From Pseudomonadota bacterium (GTDB lineage: Bacteria > Pseudomonadota > Gammaproteobacteria > Burkholderiales > Burkholderiaceae_B): DNA of 50,303 bases. Each line of letters opens with the position of its first letter. The first letter of the stretch is position 1. The stretch spans positions 1-50,303 of the forward strand of contig JAEWHK010000017.1 of the NCBI GenBank assembly GCA_023387815.1, written 5' to 3'. Positions 8,250-16,176 of the stretch are shown here, piece by piece. Under the pieces are notes generated by a model, which did not search any database, was not told the DNA's origin, and saw only the letters and a list, made by a program, of their open reading frames with translations. The translations under genes and the position numbers were made by a program.

Positions 8250-10535
8250 ATGAACAGCTCACTCATGGTCACCAAACGTGACGGCAGAAAAGAACCCATC
8301 GATCTCGATAAAATCCACCGCGTTATCACCTGGGCGGCAGAAGGTCTGGATCATGTCTCTGTATCACAGGTGGAGCTGAAGTCGCATATTCAGTTCTACG
8401 ACGGTATCAAGACCGAAGACATTCACGAGACCATCATCAAGGCCGCAGCCGATCTGATTTCACAGGCAAGTCCTGATTATCAGTATCTGGCAGCCCGACT
8501 GGCCATTTTCCATCTGCGCAAGAAAGCCTTTCAGCAGTTTGACCCGCCAACTTTGTATGAACACGTCAGCAGACTGACGGAAATGGGTAAATACGACGAT
8601 CACATCCTGCAGGATTACACGCGGGAAGAGTTCGACGAAATGAACAGCTATATCGACCACAGCCGTGATATGAACTTTTCTTACGGTGCAGTCAAACAGC
8701 TTGAGGGTAAATATCTGGTTCAGAATCGTGTGAACCATGAAATCTATGAAAGCCCGCAGTTTCTGTATATTCTGGTAGCGGCATGCCTGTTTTCCAAATA
8801 TCCGAAGGAAACGCGACTGTCCTATGTGAAGGGATTTTATGACGCCACTTCACAGTTCAAGATTTCTCTGCCCACGCCCATCATGTCCGGCGTGCGCACG
8901 CCAACGCGTCAGTTCAGCTCTTGCGTGCTGATCGAATGCGGAGACAGCCTGGATTCCATCAATGCAACCACCAGCGCCATTGTGCGCTATGTTTCGCAGC
9001 GTGCCGGCATTGGTATCAATGCGGGCCGCATTCGTGCCGTCGGCAGCCCCATTCGTGGCGGAGAGGCCCAGCACACGGGTTGCATTCCTTTTTACAAACA
9101 CTTCCAGACGGCGGTCAAATGCTGCTCGCAAGGCGGTGTACGAGGAGGGGCGGCCACGCTTTTCTATCCTATCTGGCATCTGGAAATCGAGTCGCTTCTG
9201 GTGCTCAAAAACAATCGGGGCGTCGAGGAAAATCGCGTTCGTCATATGGACTATGGCGTGCAGATCAACCGTCTGATGTATCAGCGTCTGATTCGCAACG
9301 GCGAAATCACGCTGTTTTCTCCTTCCGACGTTCCCGGCCTTTATGACGCATTCTTTGAAGACCAGAACAAGTTTGAAGAACTGTATGCCAAATATGAAAA
9401 AGAACCGGGCATTCGCAAACGCACGGTAAGAGCAACGGAACTGTTCTCGCTGATGATGCAGGAGCGTGCCGGTACCGGTCGTATTTATATTCAGAACGTG
9501 GACCACTGCAATACGCACAGCCCGTTTGATCCGGCTGTTGCGCCAGTCCGCCAGAGCAATCTGTGTCTGGAAATTGCACTGCCTACCAAACCGCTGGAAG
9601 ACATCAACGATGAGAACGGCGAGATCGCGCTGTGCACCTTGTCTGCCTTCAATCTGGGCGCCATCAATTCGCTGGACGAACTCGAAGGACTGGCAGATCT
9701 GGCAGTGCGTGCACTGGATGCCTTGCTGGATTATCAGGACTACCCGATCAAAGCTGCGTATATCGGCTCCATGAAGCGTCGTACGCTGGGTATTGGCGTG
9801 ATCAACTATGCATACTATCTGGCCAAGAACAATGCCAAGTATTCCGACGGTAGTGGTAACGCACTGACGCATCGTACGTTTGAAGCGATACAGTATTACC
9901 TGCTGAAAGCGTCAGTCGAGCTGGCCAAGGAATTCGGACCTTGCACGGCATTCAATGAGACTACCTATGCCAAAGGCATTCTGCCCATTGATACCTATAA
10001 AAAGGATCTGGACGGCATCTGCAACGAGCCACTGCATCTGGACTGGGAAGCGCTGCGCAAAGATATCACGACGCATGGCCTGCGCAATTCAACACTGACG
10101 GCGCTGATGCCTTCTGAAACCTCTTCGCAGATTTCCAATGCCACCAATGGTATTGAGCCTCCGCGCGGTCTGGTATCGGTCAAGGCGTCCAAGGACGGAA
10201 TCCTGAAGCAGGTTGTGCCCGAGTACGAACGCCTCAAGGATAAATACGAGTTGCTGTGGAGCATGCCCGGCAACGATGGCTATCTGCAGATCGTGGGCAT
10301 CATGCAGAAATTCGTGGATCAGTCCATTTCAGCCAACACCAATTACGATCCGGCCCGTTTTGAGGGCGGTCGTGTGCCCATGAATCAGATGATCAAGGAC
10401 TTGCTCACCGCCTATAAATTCGGGGTGAAAACCTTGTATTACCAGAACACCCGCGATGGCGCCCAGGACAAGCAGGACGATCAGGATGCGGGCCTGGCCC
10501 AGGATGACTGCGAAAGCGGTGCATGCAAGATCTGA
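8250..10535 (+). CDS. nrdA: Class Ia ribonucleoside-diphosphate reductase, alpha subunit
   Basis: This 761-residue catalytic subunit reduces ribonucleoside diphosphates to deoxy forms. The N-terminal ATP-cone (about 5-95) begins SLMVTKRDGRKEPIDLDKIHR. Redox and radical residues are recognisable: SSCVLIECGDSL (first redox cysteine), NLCLEIALP (thiyl-radical cysteine), ALCTLSAFNLGAI, and the C-terminal CESGACKI with Cys 754 and 759. The length and the last cysteine positions equal E. coli NrdA, and long stretches read almost the same as far as I recall. That is unusual for a betaproteobacterium and suggests lateral acquisition. The ATG at 8250 has only a weak ribosome-binding site; upstream ATGs at 8233 and 8239 are out of frame. 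Confidence 0.98.
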   Translation: MNSSLMVTKRDGRKEPIDLDKIHRVITWAAEGLDHVSVSQVELKSHIQFYDGIKTEDIHETIIKAAADLISQASPDYQYLAARLAIFHLRKKAFQQFDPPTLYEHVSRLTEMGKYDDHILQDYTREEFDEMNSYIDHSRDMNFSYGAVKQLEGKYLVQNRVNHEIYESPQFLYILVAACLFSKYPKETRLSYVKGFYDATSQFKISLPTPIMSGVRTPTRQFSSCVLIECGDSLDSINATTSAIVRYVSQRAGIGINAGRIRAVGSPIRGGEAQHTGCIPFYKHFQTAVKCCSQGGVRGGAATLFYPIWHLEIESLLVLKNNRGVEENRVRHMDYGVQINRLMYQRLIRNGEITLFSPSDVPGLYDAFFEDQNKFEELYAKYEKEPGIRKRTVRATELFSLMMQERAGTGRIYIQNVDHCNTHSPFDPAVAPVRQSNLCLEIALPTKPLEDINDENGEIALCTLSAFNLGAINSLDELEGLADLAVRALDALLDYQDYPIKAAYIGSMKRRTLGIGVINYAYYLAKNNAKYSDGSGNALTHRTFEAIQYYLLKASVELAKEFGPCTAFNETTYAKGILPIDTYKKDLDGICNEPLHLDWEALRKDITTHGLRNSTLTALMPSETSSQISNATNGIEPPRGLVSVKASKDGILKQVVPEYERLKDKYELLWSMPGNDGYLQIVGIMQKFVDQSISANTNYDPARFEGGRVPMNQMIKDLLTAYKFGVKTLYYQNTRDGAQDKQDDQDAGLAQDDCESGACKI

Positions 10536-10563
10536 TCAGCCCGTTTTGGAATAAGAGAGAATA

Positions 10564-11697
10564 ATGTCATACAGCACATTTTGTCAGGTACCGAACGACC
10601 AGATGAAGGAGCCCATGTTCTTTGGGCAGTCGGTCAACGTGGCTCGCTACGATCAGCAGAAGTACGAAATCTTTGAAAAGCTTATCGAGAAGCAGCTGTC
10701 ATTTTTCTGGCGTCCCGAAGAGGTCGATGTTTCACAGGACCGGATCGACTATCAGTCGCTGCCTGAACACGAAAAGCATATTTTTATCAGCAATCTGAAA
10801 TACCAGACGCTGCTCGACTCCATTCAGGGTCGCAGTCCCAATGTGGCCTTGCTGCCGCTGGTTTCCATTCCTGAACTGGAAACCTGGATCGAGACCTGGT
10901 CATTTTCAGAGACCATCCACTCGCGATCCTATACGCATATCATCCGTAATATCGTCAACAATCCATCGCTGGTGTTTGACGATATTGTGGCCAATGAGTA
11001 CATCCTGAAGCGTGCACGCGACATTGCCTTTTACTATGATGACGTGATCTCCTACACCCAGCTGTATAACCAGTTCGGTGAAGGCACACATGTGCTGGCA
11101 GGCAATGAAGTCGTGATTTCGCTGCGTGAACTTAAAAAGAAACTTTACCTGTGCCTGATGGTGGTCAACGTACTGGAAGCCATCCGCTTTTATGTCAGTT
11201 TTGCCTGCTCATTTGCCTTTGCAGAACGCGAGCTGATGGAAGGCAATGCGAAGATCATCAAGCTGATTGCACGTGATGAAGCACTGCATCTGACTGGTAC
11301 GCAGCATATGCTCAATATTCTGCGCAGCGGCTCCGACGATCCCGAGATGGCAGAGATCGCCCGTGAAACCCAGGATCAGTGTTTTGATCTGTTCAAACAG
11401 GCTGCACAGCAGGAAAAAGAATGGGCCGAATATCTCTTTAAGGGAGGCTCCATGATTGGCCTGAATAAAGACATTCTGTGCCAGTACGTCGAATACATTA
11501 CCAATCTGCGCATGCAGGCCGTCGGACTGCCGGCTGCCTTTCCAAGCATGCGCCAGAATCCGATCCCGTGGATTAACGCATGGCTGTCTTCAGACAATGT
11601 GCAGGTGGCGCCGCAGGAAGTGGAAATCAGCTCTTACCTGATCGGACAGATTGATTCGCAAATGAATACTGACGATCTGCAGCATTTCGAACTATGA
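10564..11697 (+). CDS. nrdB: Class Ia ribonucleoside-diphosphate reductase, beta subunit
   Basis: This 377-residue diiron-tyrosyl radical subunit supplies the radical to NrdA. Iron ligands and the radical tyrosine are visible in FSETIHSRSYTHIIRN (Glu, His, then Tyr in the spacing of E. coli E115-H118-Y122) and in IARDEALHLTGTQHML (Glu, His). The C-terminal tail ending DDLQHFEL is the NrdA-docking peptide. Length and sequence are very close to E. coli NrdB, except for a divergent stretch around 145-175. It starts 28 bases after nrdA, behind a GAGAG ribosome-binding site. Its TGA overlaps the ferredoxin ATG (ATGA), showing translational coupling. Confidence 0.98.
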   Translation: MSYSTFCQVPNDQMKEPMFFGQSVNVARYDQQKYEIFEKLIEKQLSFFWRPEEVDVSQDRIDYQSLPEHEKHIFISNLKYQTLLDSIQGRSPNVALLPLVSIPELETWIETWSFSETIHSRSYTHIIRNIVNNPSLVFDDIVANEYILKRARDIAFYYDDVISYTQLYNQFGEGTHVLAGNEVVISLRELKKKLYLCLMVVNVLEAIRFYVSFACSFAFAERELMEGNAKIIKLIARDEALHLTGTQHMLNILRSGSDDPEMAEIARETQDQCFDLFKQAAQQEKEWAEYLFKGGSMIGLNKDILCQYVEYITNLRMQAVGLPAAFPSMRQNPIPWINAWLSSDNVQVAPQEVEISSYLIGQIDSQMNTDDLQHFEL

Positions 11698-12026
11698 CAT
11701 CTGTCGTAACGACCGACAGCAGGTTTGAATTGCTGGAGGGAGAAACGCTGCTGGAGGGGTTGGAACGTACCAACCACGAAGTGGAGTACCAGTGCCGTGC
11801 GGGTTATTGCGGCTCCTGCCGCACGCATCTGGTCTCGGGCTCAGTCAGATATCTGACCGAGCCGCTGGCCTTTATCGCCAAAGATGAGATCCTGCCTTGC
11901 TGCTGCGTACCCACGGGTGCGCTGCAAATAGAAGCGCGGCTGCTGCCTTCTACAGATCAGCCGTCACTGGGAGAAGAATTCAATATTCAGAGGTCGCTGG
12001 ATTTCGGGCCTGAGCAGAAGTCCTAG
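11694..12026 (+). CDS. yfaE: [2Fe-2S] ferredoxin, YfaE-like, for NrdB cofactor maintenance
   Basis: This 110-residue plant-type ferredoxin has the cluster motif CRAGYCGSC (Cys-x4-Cys-x2-Cys) and a distal cysteine in ILPCCC. In E. coli, YfaE follows nrdB and helps rebuild the diiron-tyrosyl cofactor. The same order here, with an ATGA overlap with nrdB, supports that role. The core matches the roughly 84-residue E. coli protein, but an extra C-terminal tail of about 25 residues (after ALQIEARLL) has no obvious function. Its 3' end overlaps by 47 bases the end of a small gene on the opposite strand. Confidence 0.92.
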   Translation: MTSVVTTDSRFELLEGETLLEGLERTNHEVEYQCRAGYCGSCRTHLVSGSVRYLTEPLAFIAKDEILPCCCVPTGALQIEARLLPSTDQPSLGEEFNIQRSLDFGPEQKS

Positions 12027-12267
12027 ACAGCACTTTTGTATTTTGTGAATGCTGTCTGGGACGAAAAGCAAATTTCAGCGCCAATACGGTTGCGACGGAC
12101 CACAACACCAGCCAGATGACGTGCATGCTCATCACAAAGATTTGCTTCCCACCAAGCTCAGCGGGGCCGGACATCAAATCGTTCAAAACTGACAGGGACA
12201 GACCGATCATCAGGCCTGCAAAAAGCAGTACTGTAAGTACAAATGACCATTTCGGATCTGGTTTCAT
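11980..12267 (-). CDS. Small hypothetical membrane protein with two membrane segments
   Basis: I do not recognise this 95-residue protein. It begins MKPDPKWSFVLTVLLFAGLM and has two hydrophobic helices (about 8-28 and 46-66) separated by LMSGPAELGGKQIFVMSMH. A basic, polar tail follows. The start at 12267 is chosen because AAAAAGGA precedes it at good spacing; the open frame continues 37 codons further upstream with poorer sequence. It converges with yfaE and overlaps it by 47 bases. The good ribosome-binding site and the membrane pattern argue for a real gene, but similarity evidence is lacking. Confidence 0.5.
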   Translation of the reverse strand: MKPDPKWSFVLTVLLFAGLMIGLSLSVLNDLMSGPAELGGKQIFVMSMHVIWLVLWSVATVLALKFAFRPRQHSQNTKVLSRTSAQARNPATSEY

Positions 12268-12617
12268 CAATTTTTCCTTTTTATCAATTCTGTACGGCTT
12301 TCTGTCTGTACCGCGCTTCGTCATCAGGGAAGAAACGCAGACAGTTGCGCGGATAAAGGTAAAAATCCCAGCCAGCACAGTTGAGGCTATCGGGCCGGAC
12401 CATATTCCTCTACCTGGCAGTCTAGGTCATCGTGCCACCGGTGTGAAATATCGATTACTTATGTCTATATTCCCTCAATGACATTTGAATTGTTCCGCTC
12501 CGATACTTTGCTGCAGACGAATCGAAGGCTCATATACAATATTCATTCCCGATCCGGGTTGATTGCCATGCAAAACGTGGTCAAACCGGCAGACCGCCAT
12601 ACAGGAGTGGAAAATCC
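12268..12617. other. Intergenic region before the alcohol dehydrogenase
   Basis: About 350 bases separate the divergent small membrane protein (minus) and the alcohol dehydrogenase (plus). I found no convincing gene. A TACAAT at 12535-12540 could be a -10 element, but no matching -35 was seen. AGGAG at 12603-12607 is the ribosome-binding site of the dehydrogenase. Frames in this stretch lack protein-like features. Confidence 0.4.
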
Positions 12618-13676
12618 ATGAAGTGTTTCTGCATTACCGGTTTCAAGGCCCCATTGCAAATGCTGGAAAGAGAAGCGCCGGTTCCCCGAGGGACCGAGGT
12701 TCTTCTGGATGTGAAAGCAGCAGGGGTATGCCACAGCGACCTGCATCTGTGGGAGGGCGGTTATGACCTTGGGCAGGGCAAGCGACTGCAGCTGAAAGAC
12801 AGGGGCGTCGAACTGCCCCTCACGCCCGGACACGAGACGGTTGGTGCAGTCCGCGCAGTGGGCCCGGATGCCGGTGAGCTGGAAATCGGGAAGAATTACC
12901 TGATCTACCCGTGGATTGGCTGCGGCACCTGCGCGGTTTGCCAGCGTGGCGAAGAAAATCTGTGCACCAGCCCGGCTTGTCTGGGTATTCATCGCCACGG
13001 TGGTTACGCCACACAGATTCTGGTGCCCCATCCGCGTTATCTGGTGGATATTGGCGATATGGATCCCGTTCAGGCGGCGCCCTATGCCTGCTCCGGCCTG
13101 ACCACCTATTCAGCGCTAAGGAAATTTGAGCCGTTCGTGCTGCGTAATGAGCCTGTTGTGATTTTCGGTGCGGGTGGCCTGGGATTGATGTGCCTGCAAT
13201 GGCTGCATGCGATGGATGGCAAAGGCGCTATTGTGGTGGATATTGATCCGGCCAAGCGTGAGGCCGCCATGCAGGCGGGTGCCCTGGCCGCGGTTGATGG
13301 CAACAGTCCGACCCTTATCAGTGATATCCAGGAAGCCGCGGGCACAAAAAATATCCTGTCTGTGATCGATTACGTCGGTGCGCCCGCGACGGCAACCCAG
13401 GCATTCAATCTGCTGGTCAAAGGCGGCAAACTGGTAGTGGTTGGCCTTTTTGGTGGCCAGAGCGAATGGTCGCTGGCGCTTTTTCCGCTGAAGGCCGCGA
13501 CGGTACAGGGGTCCTATGTGGGCAATCTGGGAGAATTGCAGGAATTGATGAAGTTGGTCAGACAGGGCGGAATCCGTCCGATTCCAGTCACGACACATCC
13601 GCTGGAAGAGGCGGATCAGACATTGATGGCGCTTCACGCCGGCAAAGTCATAGGCAGGGCAGTATTGACGCCCTGA
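12618..13676 (+). CDS. Zinc-dependent alcohol dehydrogenase (medium-chain family)
   Basis: This 352-residue soluble NAD(P)-dependent oxidoreductase has the medium-chain dehydrogenase fold. The catalytic zinc site includes Cys 38 (GVCHSDLH) and His 72-Glu 73 (PGHETVG). The structural zinc site is Cys 102, 105, 108 and 116 (GCGTCAVCQRGEENLC). The nucleotide-binding motif is FGAGGLGLM, with VVDID at the next strand. Primary alcohol or aldehyde substrates are likely, but specificity cannot be read from the sequence. AGGAG precedes the ATG. The lipid-kinase-like gene follows after 11 bases, so co-transcription is likely. Confidence 0.9.
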   Translation: MKCFCITGFKAPLQMLEREAPVPRGTEVLLDVKAAGVCHSDLHLWEGGYDLGQGKRLQLKDRGVELPLTPGHETVGAVRAVGPDAGELEIGKNYLIYPWIGCGTCAVCQRGEENLCTSPACLGIHRHGGYATQILVPHPRYLVDIGDMDPVQAAPYACSGLTTYSALRKFEPFVLRNEPVVIFGAGGLGLMCLQWLHAMDGKGAIVVDIDPAKREAAMQAGALAAVDGNSPTLISDIQEAAGTKNILSVIDYVGAPATATQAFNLLVKGGKLVVVGLFGGQSEWSLALFPLKAATVQGSYVGNLGELQELMKLVRQGGIRPIPVTTHPLEEADQTLMALHAGKVIGRAVLTP

Positions 13677-13687
13677 GAGGAAATACA

Positions 13688-14719
13688 ATGAGTCAGAATA
13701 ATCAGGAGCCGGCCGACGGTCAGTCAGCGGCTGGCAGTGTGCCGGGCGATCCGCAAAGCAGTGGGTCCGGGGAAGTACCCCGCGGCCAGGCAAAGCGGCG
13801 CTTTGTTTTCATTACCAATTCGGGTTCCGGCAATCAGGACACGGAAGTCTTCCTGGCCAAAATAGAAACCGCCATGCAGGGACACGAATACCACGTTGTC
13901 TGTATTTATCCGGAAGACAGTCACGAAGAAAAACAGAAAGAAGCCGTGGCGCTGGTGAAAAAACATGACGCGGTTCTGGTTGTTGCCGGGGGTGATGGCA
14001 CCATCAGTGCCATGGCCAATCATGCCATTCGGGAACAGTTCCCGATGGCCATTGTGCCTTTCGGTACCTTCAATATGTTTGCCCGTGATCATGGACTGTC
14101 ACTGGACACTGACGTGGCTCTGCGAGATCTGCTTGATGGCGAGATCCGTCCGGTGCAGACGGGTGAGATCGGTGGTGTGCATTTTATTGTGAATGCGACC
14201 CTCGGCCTTTACTCGCAATTGCTCGCCGACCGCGAACAATGGAAGAACCAGTTCGGCCGACGGCGTTTCGTGGCGATCTTTGCCGCGTTCTCTACCATTA
14301 TGAAATATGGTCGTTCATATACGCTTCAGTTCAATAAGGGAGACGGACGCCAGATCGTCAGGACAGTCAGTTTCATGGCCTGTAATAACACCTTGCAGGC
14401 AGAGCAGGCAGGCGTTCAGTATGACGAAAAAATGGGACAGGGCTATCTGTATGGCATTGTGCTCAAACCGTCCAGTCGAAAACGCATGCTGCTTTTGGCC
14501 ATCAAGCTGATTTTCAAGCGTCTGAATGAAGACAGGCAGATTATCAGCTTCCCGTTCGAATCGCTGGACATTGATAAAAAGAAAGGGAGCCGAACCATTG
14601 ATGTGGCCATGGACGGTGAGGTGCATACACTGAAAGCGCCCTTTACCGTCAAGGCAAACAAAGACCTGCTCAAAGTGCTGTTGCCGGCCTCGGTGGCAGC
14701 GCGAGAATCACAGGAATAA
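13688..14719 (+). CDS. Diacylglycerol kinase catalytic domain protein (lipid kinase-like)
   Basis: This 343-residue protein has the DAGK/NAD-kinase-like catalytic domain. Key motifs are FITNSGSG (41-48), the nucleotide-binding GGDGT (101-105) and VPFGTFNMFARDHG (123-136). The family phosphorylates diacylglycerol, sphingoid bases or related lipids; the substrate here is unknown. The first 35 residues are polar and probably disordered. The open frame extends 74 codons upstream into the dehydrogenase gene, but the ATG at 13688 has AGAGGA in front and begins the family-like region. The metallophosphoesterase follows eight bases after the stop. Confidence 0.88.
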   Translation: MSQNNQEPADGQSAAGSVPGDPQSSGSGEVPRGQAKRRFVFITNSGSGNQDTEVFLAKIETAMQGHEYHVVCIYPEDSHEEKQKEAVALVKKHDAVLVVAGGDGTISAMANHAIREQFPMAIVPFGTFNMFARDHGLSLDTDVALRDLLDGEIRPVQTGEIGGVHFIVNATLGLYSQLLADREQWKNQFGRRRFVAIFAAFSTIMKYGRSYTLQFNKGDGRQIVRTVSFMACNNTLQAEQAGVQYDEKMGQGYLYGIVLKPSSRKRMLLLAIKLIFKRLNEDRQIISFPFESLDIDKKKGSRTIDVAMDGEVHTLKAPFTVKANKDLLKVLLPASVAARESQE

Positions 14720-14727
14720 GCTCGCCT

Positions 14728-15534
14728 ATGTATCGGATCATCCATCTGTCGGACGTTCACTTTGGCACGGTCAATTCCAGTGTGCTCAACGCGCTGGTTC
14801 ACACGGTCCGGGAATTGTCACCGGCGTTGTGCATTGTCTCCGGCGATATTACGCAGCGTGCCAAACGCAGTGAGTTTGTCGCTGCGAATGCATATCTTCG
14901 AACCTTGCCGGCACCGGTGCTGTGTATTCCCGGCAATCACGACATCCCGCTGTTTGCCATATGGGAGCGGTTTCTCAATCCTTATGGACGGTACCGCCGG
15001 TATTTGCACAAGGAAGTGGAGCCGGTATTTGAGACCGAAAAAGCGCTGGTAGTGGGTGTGAATACGACCACGCCATTTCGACACAAGCGTGGCATCGTCA
15101 CCGATGCCCAGATTCGGCGTGTAGAGGCGCTGGCCCGCGACAACCCCGCCGGAAAGGGCGTGATTGTCGTGGCGCATCATCCGTTCCATGTCCTTGAGGC
15201 GCCGGACGAAGATCAGGTGGTGGAAAATCATGAAGCGGCCATTCATGCGTGGTCGCAGGCGGGCGTGGATCTGATCCTGGGTGGACATATTCATGTGCCT
15301 TACGTCTACCCGCTGAATAAAAGCTATCCGGAACTGCCCAATCCGATACTAGTCGTGCAGGGCGGCACCACGACCTCGCTGCGAGTGCGGCGCCATATCC
15401 CGAATTCAATGAATGTGCTGGATCTGTATCCGGAAAAGAAAATCCATATTACGACCTGGAGCTACAGACCCAAGGACCCCGGGCATCCCAACCGCTTTCT
15501 GTGTGCAGAAAAGGATATGTGGAAGACGATCTGA
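14728..15534 (+). CDS. Metallophosphoesterase (calcineurin-like)
   Basis: This 268-residue protein has the five metallophosphoesterase blocks in order: LSDVHFG (8-14), SGDITQ, PGNHD, AHHPFH and GGHIHVPYV. They bind two metal ions. The protein therefore hydrolyses phosphomono- or diesters; the substrate is not evident. No signal peptide is seen, so it probably acts in the cytoplasm. It starts eight bases after the lipid-kinase-like gene. A kinase and a phosphatase in one unit may act on the same lipid or headgroup (inference). Its end converges with the CBS-domain gene, leaving only 10 bases. Confidence 0.9.
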   Translation: MYRIIHLSDVHFGTVNSSVLNALVHTVRELSPALCIVSGDITQRAKRSEFVAANAYLRTLPAPVLCIPGNHDIPLFAIWERFLNPYGRYRRYLHKEVEPVFETEKALVVGVNTTTPFRHKRGIVTDAQIRRVEALARDNPAGKGVIVVAHHPFHVLEAPDEDQVVENHEAAIHAWSQAGVDLILGGHIHVPYVYPLNKSYPELPNPILVVQGGTTTSLRVRRHIPNSMNVLDLYPEKKIHITTWSYRPKDPGHPNRFLCAEKDMWKTI

Positions 15535-15544
15535 TACGTCGTCT

Positions 15545-16006
15545 TTATTCCTTGTTCTCTTCTGCTTCGTCACTTGGCCAGTCGCGGATGTAGGCCTTGA
15601 GCATTTTATTTTCAAACTTGGATGCTTCCAGCATGGCGCGGGCCATATCGTAGAAAGAAATGACACCCATGAGCACCGGACCGTCCATGACGGGCACGTA
15701 GCGCGCGTGATGTTCCAGCATGAGGCGACGGACTTCTTCTGCTTCGGTATTGGGTGAGACGCTGACCGGCGCATCGTCCATGATTTTGCGAATCGTGGTT
15801 TTGTCTGTGGAACCCGGTGAATCATGCATATGTCGGATGATTTCACGAAAGGTAAGCATCCCTGTGAGCTGCCCCTGTTCCATGATGACAAGTGAACCGA
15901 TGTCGCGCTCGCTCATGGTAGCGATGGCTTCGGCCACGGTCTGGTCCGGTGTCGCGGTATAAAGGATATTGCCTTTGACCCGCAAGACTTCACTGATTTT
16001 CAACAT
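15545..16006 (-). CDS. CBS domain pair protein
   Basis: This 153-residue soluble protein consists almost only of two CBS domains. The first begins MLKISEVLRVKGNILYTATPDQTVAEA, and the second is around 75-130 with IMDDAPVSVSPNTEAEEVRRLM. CBS pairs bind adenosine nucleotides and regulate partner proteins; no partner domain is fused here. The start at 16006 is supported by AGGAGG six bases upstream, although the frame is open 48 codons further. It lies downstream of the YihY-type gene on the same strand, after a 170-base gap that may hold its own promoter. Confidence 0.9.
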   Translation of the reverse strand: MLKISEVLRVKGNILYTATPDQTVAEAIATMSERDIGSLVIMEQGQLTGMLTFREIIRHMHDSPGSTDKTTIRKIMDDAPVSVSPNTEAEEVRRLMLEHHARYVPVMDGPVLMGVISFYDMARAMLEASKFENKMLKAYIRDWPSDEAEENKE

Positions 16007-16176
16007 GGCAATCCTCCTGTAGCCTTTCTCCGCAGGCCAGTGGGGACTGCAGACGATGATCCTGTTTATATGGAAATGTACCTGAAATCTGTCCGCATGC
16101 AAAGTCTGCGGGCCGCCACAGTCGTGCTTTCCGGCAGGAATGTGGCGCAAATGTGCATGCCTGTATCGGTACGGTC

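Noticed and set aside
12116..12481. A 121-codon plus-strand frame between yfaE and the dehydrogenase
   Set aside because: It is largely antisense to the small membrane gene, has no ribosome-binding site and no protein-like pattern.
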